Assembly: GCF_014337925.2 (NCBI RefSeq) | Contig: NZ_CP143423.1 | Coordinates: 4,455,920 to 4,519,919, forward strand | Direction of reading: 5' to 3' | DNA: 64,000 nucleotides | Source: Roseobacter fucihabitans | GTDB lineage: Bacteria; Pseudomonadota; Alphaproteobacteria; Rhodobacterales; Rhodobacteraceae | In this document: positions 9,263-15,980 of the stretch, piece by piece | How the letters are laid out: each line of letters opens with the position of its first letter | Position numbering within the stretch: the first letter of the stretch is position 1 | Notes under the pieces: generated by a model | What the model was told of the DNA's origin: nothing | The model's database searches: none | The model's input: only the letters and a program-made list of their open reading frames with translations | Translations under genes and position numbers: made by a program

Positions 9263-9690
9263 GAGGGCGTTTCGGTTTTAAGCGGTGTCGGCAGGTCGAG
9301 GATTTTGTTGAAATCGGTCACCGTTCCCTCATCCCCTTCAAGAACCACGTGATCGTTCCAGCTCAACCAGGCATGGGCTTTGAGGGCGCCGTGTTGGTCT
9401 TTCTTCAAGCCCATCGTGATCGTGGATGGGATCCCTTTCCAGGACAGGATCGCCTGACAGGAAATGGTTTGCGTCAGGCAACTGGCGTCGGGAATCAAGC
9501 GTGCAATATGGGCCACGGCATGGGTAATGCGAGCCACTGTCGCGCGCCGTTCATATTGTGGATCAGCCGGGCAGGCCTGGACAAGAGCCGCGCGGATACG
9601 TTGGTATTTCGTGATCCAGAGCCCAATACGAACCACAAGGATAACGAGAAAACTGATACCATAGATTCCCGCCCATCGGATGGCCCGCAT
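9259..9690 (-). CDS. Lasso peptide biosynthesis B2 protein (leader peptidase, transglutaminase-like)
   Basis: 143 residues. The protein has the short transglutaminase-like cysteine protease core: DASCLTQTISCQAIL with the presumed nucleophile Cys71, and KAHAWLSWN with His106. An N-terminal hydrophobic stretch (residues about 8-27) is usual in B2 proteins. It would cut the leader from the precursor after the residue following Thr(-2), working together with B1. It starts three bases after the B1 stop and overlaps the synthetase start. Length and motif order match split B2 proteins. Confidence 0.87.
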   Translation of the reverse strand: MRAIRWAGIYGISFLVILVVRIGLWITKYQRIRAALVQACPADPQYERRATVARITHAVAHIARLIPDASCLTQTISCQAILSWKGIPSTITMGLKKDQHGALKAHAWLSWNDHVVLEGDEGTVTDFNKILDLPTPLKTETPS

Positions 9691-9693
9691 GCG

Positions 9694-9981
9694 CTAGTCG
9701 GTCCCGGCAGGTGCGATATCGATCACTTGCGCTTCGAGCATCTGCGCCAAAAGCCCCTCGATATCCGGGCGACACTGAGATTCCGAGACCGCGAATTTTT
9801 TGGTTACAACGGTCACAAGATCATGGAGGGTTCGGGGTTCTGAAAGAGACAGCCAAAGCGTCGAGGCGGTCGCATTCATGGTGAAATACGTGTTTGTCTG
9901 GAGGTGCATCAACGCGCGGTCACCCCCGATATCACAATCAACCACATCTGCTTGGGCGATATAACGAGGGTCAGATGACAT
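9694..9981 (-). CDS. Lasso peptide B1 protein (PqqD-like RiPP recognition element)
   Basis: 95 residues from ATG 9981 (a TTG two codons upstream is less likely). The fold markers of PqqD-like proteins are present: a winged-helix segment with ALMHLQTNTYFTMNATASTLW, then a helix DLVTVVTKKFAVSESQ and LLAQMLEAQVID. RRE proteins bind the leader peptide, here the Y..P.L...G motif of the precursor, and deliver it to the protease. It is the first gene after the precursor hairpin and is followed at 3 bases by B2. Confidence 0.85.
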   Translation of the reverse strand: MSSDPRYIAQADVVDCDIGGDRALMHLQTNTYFTMNATASTLWLSLSEPRTLHDLVTVVTKKFAVSESQCRPDIEGLLAQMLEAQVIDIAPAGTD

Positions 9982-10029
9982 AAACAAAAATCCACTTTCG
10001 GCTTATCCGGATCAAAGCCCTATCACTAG

Positions 10030-10128
10030 AGCACTTCTCGGAAAACATGAGACACAGCATATCCCCTAAATCATTGAAATCCCTGATTTCAGGCAGGCTT
10101 AAGTGATTCAGGTTTTTCCGAAAGTGCT
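10030..10128. repeat. MITE-like palindromic repeat with 17-bp imperfect terminal inverted repeats
   Basis: The left end 10030-10046 (AGCACTTCTCGGAAAAC) pairs with the right end 10112-10128, whose complement reads AGCACTTTCGGAAAAAC. Inside there is a nested hairpin TGAAATC-CCT-GATTTCA (about 10075-10091) and a second inner pair CCTaAATCA / TGATTcAGG. The 99-bp unit has no ORF. It lies between the lasso precursor and the B1 gene, so it would be transcribed in the operon leader of B1 and fold strongly. Confidence 0.7.
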
Positions 10129-10229
10129 ATAATAATTAACACGATGCCACACTGGAAATACACCACTGCGACAACAAAAGTTTCAAGAGGGTTTAGGGTT
10201 TATTCCCATGGCACCATCCTGAAAATGAA

Positions 10230-10254
10230 CCGGGGCCCGAAAAACGGACCCCGG
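10230..10254 (-). terminator. GC-rich hairpin after the lasso precursor gene
   Basis: Stem CCGGGGcCCG and CGGaCCCCGG with an AAAAA loop (TTTTT in the transcript sense), 45 bases beyond the precursor stop. There is no clean T-tract after it on the minus strand. I read it as a partial terminator or RNA-stabilising hairpin that lets the precursor be made in excess over the B1-B2-C-K enzymes, an arrangement common in RiPP operons. Confidence 0.6.
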
Positions 10255-10298
10255 AATAATTTATACGATTCGAACGCTCAAAGACCGTCCGTAACGTA

Positions 10299-10439
10299 TT
10301 ATGACAGAGTTATATCTGCGAATGGTGTGCCGACTGGAAATGCGGCGTCCAGGGATGTACCTGTCGAGCCACCTTTGGTTACGGCTTCTACTTTGCCGTG
10401 GGACCGCAGGACTGGCGCTTCGTAAATAGCTTTAGTCAT
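10299..10439 (-). CDS. Lasso peptide precursor (A peptide), 46 residues
   Basis: A short gene that generic gene callers may miss. ATG 10439 has a strong AAGGAG site 5 bases upstream. Leader MTKAIYEAPVLRSHGKV-EAVTK fits the RRE-binding consensus Y-x2-P-x-L-x3-G-x5-T exactly (Y6, P9, L11, G15, T21). Thr21 at -2 places the cut before Gly23. The predicted core is residues 23-46: ring GGSTGTSLD (Gly1 amine to Asp9 side chain, a nine-residue ring), then a 15-residue tail AAFPVGTPFADITLS. Bulky Phe residues in the tail could act as plugs. The terminal Ser is the expected target of the kinase encoded in the operon. Cleaving one residue later would give an 8-residue ring, but the Thr(-2) rule favours the version given. 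The mature activity is unknown. Confidence 0.9.
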   Translation of the reverse strand: MTKAIYEAPVLRSHGKVEAVTKGGSTGTSLDAAFPVGTPFADITLS

Positions 10440-10482
10440 GACTTCTCCTTTTGCGTTAACCGATAATAGTTAAAACTCGTTA

Positions 10483-10512
10483 ACTATATCAGTTTTAGGT
10501 ATGTTATCTCAA
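10483..10512 (-). promoter_or_regulatory. Probable sigma-70 promoter of the lasso precursor gene
   Basis: On the minus strand TTGAGA (10512-10507) and TATAGT (10488-10483) are 18 bases apart, and the -10 lies 44 bases upstream of the precursor ATG. A GTTAAC...GTTAAC pair sits between the -10 and the ribosome-binding site. This would give the precursor its own promoter in addition to read-through from the exporter gene. Confidence 0.5.
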
Positions 10513-10529
10513 GAGTTTTCAAGAGTTTT
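10510..10529. repeat. Tandem 10-bp direct repeat at the lasso promoter
   Basis: CAAGAGTTTT occurs twice head to tail, overlapping the predicted -35 box of the precursor promoter. One helical turn spacing makes it a plausible operator for an activator or repressor. Confidence 0.5.
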
Positions 10530-10584
10530 ATGCTGACTATTTTGACAAATCACGCGTTTTGCCCGGTTTTTAACATGTTTTGAT

Positions 10585-12408
10585 CTAAGATCGGTAACCT
10601 CTTCCCTGGCGCTCAAACATTTCGGCATAACGACCATTCTGACGGATCAGCTCTTCATGCGTGCCTTCTTCGGCGATTCTACCGTTGTTCAGCACGTAAG
10701 TGTAATCCGCCTGCCGGATCGTGGAAAGCCGATGACTGATGACTAACGCCCCGCGGCCTTCCAGTTTTTCGCGGAACCCGTCGAATAATTCAGCCTCTGC
10801 GTTTGGATCAATTGCGCTCGTGGGTTCATCCAGAATGATGAATTTCGAGTCAGGAAAAATTGCACGGGACAGGGCGATTTTTTGCCATTGGCCGCCGCTG
10901 AGTTCCACACCGCCATCAAACATGCGTGACAGAACGGTATCGTATTTATGGGGCAATTCTTCCAAAACCTCATGGGCACCGGTGAGGCGCGCGGCTTTTT
11001 CCAGCCGCGCCGCGTCGCTGTCCCGACCCAGATCGGACAGGCGCATGTTGTCGCGTCCCGTATAGGCAAATTGCGCAAAGTCCTGAAAAATCACGCTGAA
11101 CTGGCGACGGTAAGCGATGGGATCGAAGGATCGCACATCTTCTCCATCATAGGTGACCGCGCCCTCCTGCGGATCATAAAGACGGCAGAGAAGTTTGATC
11201 AATGTGGTCTTCCCAGATCCGTTGCCGCCGACCAGAGCGGTAAATTGACCGGGTTTGATCTTGAGGGATACATTGCGCAGCGCGGGGCGCTCTGATGCCG
11301 GATAGGAAAATGTTACATCCTCCAGAACCACACCTGCCTTTGCGACAGCCGGGAGCGGCTTTGGGGTGGTGTCCGGTTTCATCACCGGCTCCAGATCCAG
11401 AAAGGTGAACAATTGGGTCAAAAACAGCTGGTCATCATAGAGCTTGGACAGGCTGGTGACGAAATCGCGCCCCGCCGTTTCCGCCCGTACCAGCAACAGG
11501 ACCACCATGATCAGATCTGAAAGCTCTGCCTGACCTGTGCTGAAACGATATAGAATGAAGGCCGCGGAAGCCAGAACAACCAAGGTGCCAACCACGGACA
11601 CAAGGCTTTCGGCGATGGATTTGCGGCGTTCGATATCCAGGTAATCTTTGCGGACGACCTTGCGGATGTTCATATATTGCGCGCGCAGATAGGCACCGAT
11701 GTCCCATAAGCGGATTTCCTTGGCGAAGGGTTGGGCTGTCATGACCCAATCCGCATAGGAGGCATGACGTTCTTTCTGCACCAGCCTGCGTTGCAAGTGG
11801 AACCGCTGGCGGGTGAAGCGGACCTGAACCACCAGCATCAATCCGACCGCGATCAGGCTGATCGGTAACAGGCGCCATTCGACGAAAAACAAAACGACCG
11901 CGATCCCGAGGAGCATCATCCCGCCCCTGAAAACATTCAGAGCGTTGGAAATGACCTGTGCCGGGCGTTGCGCTCCGGCCTGTCGTGCTCGCTCCAGTGT
12001 GTCATAATAGAGCGAGCTGTCATAAAAGCTCAGGTCTGCCGCTACGGCGCGTTCCTGTATCGCACGATTGACATAGTCGCTGACGATGAAGCCCTGCGCG
12101 GCGCGGAAGTAATTTGCCAGGGAGTGCATGATCCGCCCGCCCAGAAAGAGGGCCAGAACGACAACGACCGATCCCATGACGCGTGCGAGGTCGATGTCGG
12201 TCTCAACCTTGGCGGTCTGCGCAATGTCTTCGACGGCGAGTTTCACCGCGAACAGAGCGCCGAGTGTGAGCGCGATTTCGAAGAGGGAGGCCACAAAAAC
12301 AAAGATGCCCAAGCGTTTATCGCTGAATTTCAACAACGCGATCACCTTGCCCCACAGGACAAAGGAGCGTGATAACTTGTCGCTTAGAGAGACCGTCTTG
12401 GATGACAT
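10585..12408 (-). CDS. ABC transporter, fused permease/ATPase (lasso peptide exporter, D protein)
   Basis: 607 residues. An N-terminal six-helix exporter domain (hydrophobic blocks at about 22-50, 70-90, 155-200, 265-300) is followed by an NBD with Walker A GGNGSGKTTL, signature ELSGGQWQKIALSRAI, Walker B FIILDEPTSAID and H-loop ISHRLST. All catalytic motifs are intact. It lies directly upstream of the precursor gene on the same strand, the usual place for the D transporter that exports the mature lasso peptide and gives self-immunity. No peptidase domain is present, so leader removal must be done by B2. Confidence 0.85.
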   Translation of the reverse strand: MSSKTVSLSDKLSRSFVLWGKVIALLKFSDKRLGIFVFVASLFEIALTLGALFAVKLAVEDIAQTAKVETDIDLARVMGSVVVVLALFLGGRIMHSLANYFRAAQGFIVSDYVNRAIQERAVAADLSFYDSSLYYDTLERARQAGAQRPAQVISNALNVFRGGMMLLGIAVVLFFVEWRLLPISLIAVGLMLVVQVRFTRQRFHLQRRLVQKERHASYADWVMTAQPFAKEIRLWDIGAYLRAQYMNIRKVVRKDYLDIERRKSIAESLVSVVGTLVVLASAAFILYRFSTGQAELSDLIMVVLLLVRAETAGRDFVTSLSKLYDDQLFLTQLFTFLDLEPVMKPDTTPKPLPAVAKAGVVLEDVTFSYPASERPALRNVSLKIKPGQFTALVGGNGSGKTTLIKLLCRLYDPQEGAVTYDGEDVRSFDPIAYRRQFSVIFQDFAQFAYTGRDNMRLSDLGRDSDAARLEKAARLTGAHEVLEELPHKYDTVLSRMFDGGVELSGGQWQKIALSRAIFPDSKFIILDEPTSAIDPNAEAELFDGFREKLEGRGALVISHRLSTIRQADYTYVLNNGRIAEEGTHEELIRQNGRYAEMFERQGRGYRS

Positions 12409-12567
12409 GAAACTGGCCCTTTCAACGGTCTGTTTAAGGCCGCGGATCGGGCAATGCTACGAAGAAAATCAAGTCAATCTCTGCGAAAGGCTGTCGGCCC
12501 GGAAGCGCGCCATATGTCAGAGGATCATTCAGCGGGTCCAACCAAGAGAGAGCGGCCTCGTGCGGTC

Positions 12568-13245
12568 TCAGCGACCGGTCGCACCCAAGATCGAGAACCC
12601 CGTCATGGCGATCAGTCGGATATCGGTAAAAAGGGATAGATCGTTGGAGTAATCGACATCGAACTGTACGCGCTCGGAATATGACACGTCATTGCGCCCT
12701 GAGACCTGCCACAGACCTGTAATACCGGGCGTCATGGACAGATAAACCGGGCGGTGGATACCATATTTGTGCAACTCGACGCGCACAATCGGTCGCGGAC
12801 CGACAAAGCTCATATTCCCGCAAATGACATTCCAGATCTGCGGAAGTTCATCAAGGCTGGTCTTGCGCAGGAAGTTGCCCAGGCGCGTAATCCGAGGATC
12901 ATCATTCAGTTTGTGGTCTTGTGCCCATTCTGCGGCGGCTTCTGGATTATTCTCAAGATGTACGCGCAGTTTCTCTTCTGCATCCACAACCATGGTCCTC
13001 AGTTTCCAGCACCTGAAAACCTTTCCATCACGCCCGACCCGTCTGTGACCGAAGAACCCCGTGCCACCATCGCGTTTTGTCAAAACCCACAGCAGGGCTA
13101 TGATCGGTACGACAAGTGGCAAAATGATGAGTGCCAAAATCAGGTCAAACACGCGCTTTCCTGCGCGTCTGTAGATTGCGACACCGCCGCCTAGTTCAGA
13201 GAACACTTTTGATTTTTCAGACTCTTCCAAATGGAATGCGGTCAT
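12568..13245 (-). CDS. Sugar transferase (polyprenyl-phosphate hexose-1-phosphate transferase, WbaP/PglC fold)
   Basis: 225 residues. One N-terminal membrane hairpin (FDLILALIILPLVVPIIALL) is followed by the catalytic domain with FRCWKLRTM, RITRLGNFLRKTSLDELPQ (Asp-Glu pair), MSFVGPRP and MTPGITGLWQVSGRN. It would start repeat-unit assembly by moving a sugar-1-phosphate onto undecaprenyl phosphate at the inner membrane. AGGAG lies 9 bases before the ATG. It belongs to the surface polysaccharide genes that surround the lasso operon, and could share its transcript because it is upstream on the same strand. Confidence 0.9.
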   Translation of the reverse strand: MTAFHLEESEKSKVFSELGGGVAIYRRAGKRVFDLILALIILPLVVPIIALLWVLTKRDGGTGFFGHRRVGRDGKVFRCWKLRTMVVDAEEKLRVHLENNPEAAAEWAQDHKLNDDPRITRLGNFLRKTSLDELPQIWNVICGNMSFVGPRPIVRVELHKYGIHRPVYLSMTPGITGLWQVSGRNDVSYSERVQFDVDYSNDLSLFTDIRLIAMTGFSILGATGR

Positions 13246-13271
13246 AACGAGAAACTCCTAAAATCTGATTC

Positions 13272-14114
13272 TCAATAATCTTTACACTTTGTTAATAATA
13301 GCTCTTCAGAGTTGTGGGTCAATGAAAGGAAATTATTCACAGTTGCGGAAATAAACCGCCGACGGCGGGAAGCGTGGCTAATTTTTAGGCGTATCGGCTG
13401 AAAACCGCCGTTTTTCAGGACAAGACGCGCTGTGTCCGCAAGGCTCCAACCTGCGCATTGTCGAGGCAGCCGGGTTTTCGGAGCTAGCATTCTTATTTTG
13501 TTGTCAAAGCTTAGACGACCAAGTCCGATGAGCATAAGCGTCCCCATGAGTACGAAAGTTGGCGGAATCGGAACCGGTGTTACCGGCCCTGTAACTGGCG
13601 TGATGGATAGGATTGATGCCTCGACCGATTGGATAACGTCAAGTTCGTCCAGAAAATAGGCAGAAATATACCCTGTATCGAAAGTCGTGGGGAACCTGCT
13701 GGGCAATTCGGTGGCGCCACCGAGCCAGCCTATTGTCAGGATTTCGAATATCATATTCCATCCGTTCGGGTCCTCGGAGATGAAGCTTTGGGCGATGAAA
13801 TTATCTTGATTGTTGACGCTCGAGACGACCGTAAAGCGATTGTCCAGCGTAAGAGAAAAGCCCTCCTGCGTGGAAATGCTAAGGGTTTCGAGGCCGGAGT
13901 TGTATTCGTATGAGTTGCCGGATTGTCTTGAAGGCGGGAAACTGTAGGTCATGCGACCGAATAGGGTGCCACCGATGGGCACCTTGGCATCCTGCGATGC
14001 AGGGCGCAAAAAGGCGCTATCAATTCTTGCCACCACGTCGAAATCAAATGTCGCCGCCCAAGCGGTATTAACAAAGGATAAGAGTGCTATGAGGGGCAGA
14101 AGGCAAAAACGCAT
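13272..14114 (-). CDS. Exported protein with a PEP-CTERM-like anchor and an unusual C-terminal tail
   Basis: 280 residues from ATG 14114, chosen because it gives a standard signal peptide (MRFCLLPLIALLSFVNTAWA-A). ATG 14153 with AAGG close by is an alternative. The mature part is beta-rich (FDFDVVARIDSAFL, GTLFGRMTYSF, SLTLDNRF). Near the end is PVPIPPTFVLMGTLMLIGLGRL, the layout of a VPLPA/PEP-CTERM exosortase sorting signal with the motif altered to VPIPP. Such signals normally end a few residues after the helix, but here about 75 more residues follow, so the original stop may have been lost. No exosortase gene is visible in the window. Confidence 0.6.
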   Translation of the reverse strand: MRFCLLPLIALLSFVNTAWAATFDFDVVARIDSAFLRPASQDAKVPIGGTLFGRMTYSFPPSRQSGNSYEYNSGLETLSISTQEGFSLTLDNRFTVVSSVNNQDNFIAQSFISEDPNGWNMIFEILTIGWLGGATELPSRFPTTFDTGYISAYFLDELDVIQSVEASILSITPVTGPVTPVPIPPTFVLMGTLMLIGLGRLSFDNKIRMLAPKTRLPRQCAGWSLADTARLVLKNGGFQPIRLKISHASRRRRFISATVNNFLSLTHNSEELLLTKCKDY

Positions 14115-14550
14115 CAAAATCCAATCGTAAAAACTCAGCGGAAAGATTAACATAACCTTAACATCCGATCCAATGTTTTTGCGGATTGTCGGTTTTGGTC
14201 GAAAAGTCAAGCGGTTGGAGCAAAGTAAGCAAGCTACGCCACTTGCGATACTTGGAATCAGTTTGCTCGAAACTTTCCCATTTTTTGCTGAGCTTGGCAC
14301 ATGGCACCAAGGCGCGCTTCACTAAATACCGACAAATTTTGTACTGCTGCTGGAAAAATCTAACGAAACGCCGCTCAATCTTCGCAATGCGGGCCAGACG
14401 CGATTAAATGACATGACGCTAGGTTTTTGCCATCCAGAGGTCTGTGGTGCTTATTCAATTCCTGGAAAACGCCAACTAGGACCTGTTGACGTTCGGGATT
14501 CCCAAATCATCTGACTTCTGCTTCAAGATTGCAAACATTGGGGAGCAGCC
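14115..14550. other. Intergenic stretch without a convincing gene
   Basis: AT-richer sequence between the PEP-CTERM-like gene and the first IS fragment. Short ORFs occur on both strands, but none has a ribosome-binding site or a recognisable protein. Confidence 0.5.
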
Positions 14551-14950
14551 TTGACGCGAAGGGTCCTGAGCGATGCCCAGTGGGCGATCATCGACCCTTA
14601 CGGCCTCGGAAAATCCAGCGATCCGGGGCAGACCGGGCGTGCTCCCCGGCTGTTTTTAGAGGCCGTCCTTTGGATCGTCCGTACCGGGGCGCAATGGCGC
14701 GAACTGCCCGAATTCGGCAAGTGGAATAGCGTGTTCAGGCGATTTCGCAGAGGGGTCAAGGTGGATACTTTATATCATATTTTCAAGGTATTATCCTCAG
14801 ACGCCGACCTCGGATACGTCATGATCCCCTCTCATCGAAACTGCGTTTCGACTGCCTGGCGAGGGACGGCACCATCGTTAAGGTTCATCGTTCGGGTCAG
14901 GGCGCAAAAGGGGGATTCTTTGCCAGGCCATTGGGCGCTCTCGCGGGGCA
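14551..14950 (+). pseudogene. IS5-family transposase fragment, interrupted by a short palindromic element
   Basis: From TTG 14551 the frame encodes RRVLSDAQWAIIDPYGLGK, then EAVLWIVRTGAQWRELPEFG and LSSDADLGYVMI, an IS5-group orfA. At 14827 a 38-bp insert interrupts ATG-ATC | GAC-GGC. After it, DGTIVKVHRSGQGAKGG continues the protein in another frame. The fragment ends near 14950, where it abuts an IS21 fragment on the other strand. The C-terminal DDE half is missing. Confidence 0.8.
14827..14864 (-). repeat. Type-1 short palindromic element, copy 1 (38 bp, in IS5 orfA)
   Basis: Read on the minus strand: CCTCGCCAGGCAG, hairpin TCGAAAC-GCA-GTTTCGA, then TGAGAGGG. Removing it joins YVMI to DGTIVKVH in frame. 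The hairpin arms differ in sequence from the other copies but pair perfectly. Confidence 0.75.
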
Positions 14951-15027
14951 TAAACACGAAGACTGACAGGTCGGTTCGCAAAGCTGGCAGGCACGCTGTA
15001 ACGGTTGCGCTCGAAAGTGATCAAGCA

Positions 15028-15067
15028 CCCCTCTCGTGCATTGCTGCGCAATACCCTGCCGGGCAAT
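15028..15067 (-). repeat. Type-1 short palindromic element, copy 2 (40 bp, in istA)
   Basis: Read on the minus strand: ATTGCCCGGCAG, a stem TATTGC-GCA-GCAATG, then CACGAGAGGGG. It separates KRVSP(T) from CLITFERN in IstA. Confidence 0.8.
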
Positions 15068-15157
15068 GGTTGGTGACACACGCTTGCTGTGTTCAACAAA
15101 CCCGTCAAAAGCTGGGGGTAAAACCATCAACATGGGCTTCTCGGCTTCCCAAGCATC

Positions 15158-15201
15158 CACTGCCCGGCAGTGCATTGCGTAGCAATGTCACGAGCGGGGG
15201 C
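15158..15201 (+). repeat. Type-1 short palindromic element, copy 3 (44 bp, in istA)
   Basis: CACTGCCCGGCAG, stem GTG-CATTGC-GTA-GCAATG-T-CAC with a single bulged T, then GAGCGGGGG. It separates ELAGSI from DAWEAEKP of IstA and changes frame. Confidence 0.8.
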
Positions 15202-15354
15202 GATTGAACCCGCCAATTCCCGGTGCGCTATCTCTGACCAAAGGGCGATGCAACGATCCTCAAGCCACTGGTTCAGCTCTTCTAAATCCTTGAAGACAGG
15301 CATGACCTGCCACAATCGGTTCCGCGCATCGCTGACGTTCTTCTCAACCTGACC

Positions 15355-15391
15355 GCCGCCATTGTCGCTCGGACCAATGGCGCATCAATGG
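15355..15391. repeat. Type-2 short hairpin element, copy 1 (37 bp, in istA)
   Basis: It contains CCATTG-TCGCTCGGAC-CAATGG. It separates the AGWGK and QVEKNV parts of IstA. It shares CCATTG, a central TCGGAC and CAATGGCG with the copy at 15515-15555, but not the GGCAG/GAGAGGGG ends of type 1. Confidence 0.65.
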
Positions 15392-15514
15392 CTTGCCCCA
15401 GCCTGCGGCTGGATTGCAGAACTCAGGCTCAAAAACATAGTGGCTAGCCATGGATTGGAAGCGTGCATTGACATCGCGCTGTTTGCCCCGTCCAACACGG
15501 TCCACCGCTGTCTT

Positions 15515-15555
15515 CGCGTCCATTGTCCTCGGACCAATGGCGGACAATTCCCGCT
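15515..15555. repeat. Type-2 short hairpin element, copy 2 (about 41 bp, in istA)
   Basis: CCATTGTCC-TC-GGACCAATGG forms a long stem with a one-base bulge. It lies between GRGIYD and KTAVDRVGRG of IstA, replacing about two codons. Confidence 0.65.
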
Positions 15556-15624
15556 GTCGTAAATCCCACGCCCTGGAACACCGCCGAACACGCGGAACGC
15601 ATGTCAGTGGGCATCAAACAGCAT

Positions 15625-15669
15625 CCATTGACCGGCAGTGCATTTCCGCAGGAAATGTCACGAGAGGGA
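15625..15669 (+). repeat. Type-1 short palindromic element, copy 4 (about 43-45 bp, in istA)
   Basis: CCATTGACCGGCAG, stem GTG-CATTTCC-GCA-GGAAATG-T-CAC, then GAGAGGGA. Compared with copy 3, both stem arms have changed together (TTGC/GCAA to TTTCC/GGAAA), and the bulged T is kept. It separates PLQTHE from MLFDAH. Confidence 0.8.
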
Positions 15670-15980
15670 CGTGCGTCTGCAAAGGATAAGCCCGGACAAT
15701 AAAGACACGGCTGTGCGACGCTTAGTGTGCGCAACCTGTAGTTACGCTTTGAGCATTGGAAACACGCACCGCTGATCACAAGTTTTTGGCGGTGTGGTAC
15801 CAACCAAAACAGCTAGGCTGATTTCAAATGCCGCCTTTTATGCAAGACAAGCGCCCTTACACAAAGAACTACAGGTGATCAGTCCTCATTCTACCCAGCT
15901 CAATCTTTGGGCACTGCGCCGAAAGGCGATCAAGGCTGCGCAGAGCAAGGCCCATTAAGACAGGCCTACAACATTCGACC

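Larger units (their letters stand above)
14945..15790 (-). pseudogene. IS21-family transposase gene istA fragment carrying five short insertions
   Basis: Reading the minus strand, pieces of one IstA protein appear in order but in shifting frames: HSRVFIVRAYPLQTHE, MLFDAH, FRVFGGVPGRGIYD, TAVDRVGRGKQRDVNARFQS, EPEFCNPAAGWGK, QVEKNVSDAR, VMPVFKDLEELNQWLEDRC, HRELAGSI, DAWEAEKPMLMVLPPAFDG, KRVSP, CLITFERNRYSVPASFANRP and VSLRVYA. Each break coincides with a 37-45 bp palindromic insert. Both ends of the gene are missing and no istB is present. A few ordinary stop codons are also visible. Confidence 0.85.

Noticed and set aside
9982..10298. A second lasso precursor between A and B1
   Set aside because: I read the minus strand through this interval. 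Only very short ORFs occur and none has the Y..P.L...G leader.
14827..15669. CRISPR array
   Set aside because: The short repeats are unevenly spaced, in both orientations, and lie inside transposase codons. There are no regular spacers and no cas genes.
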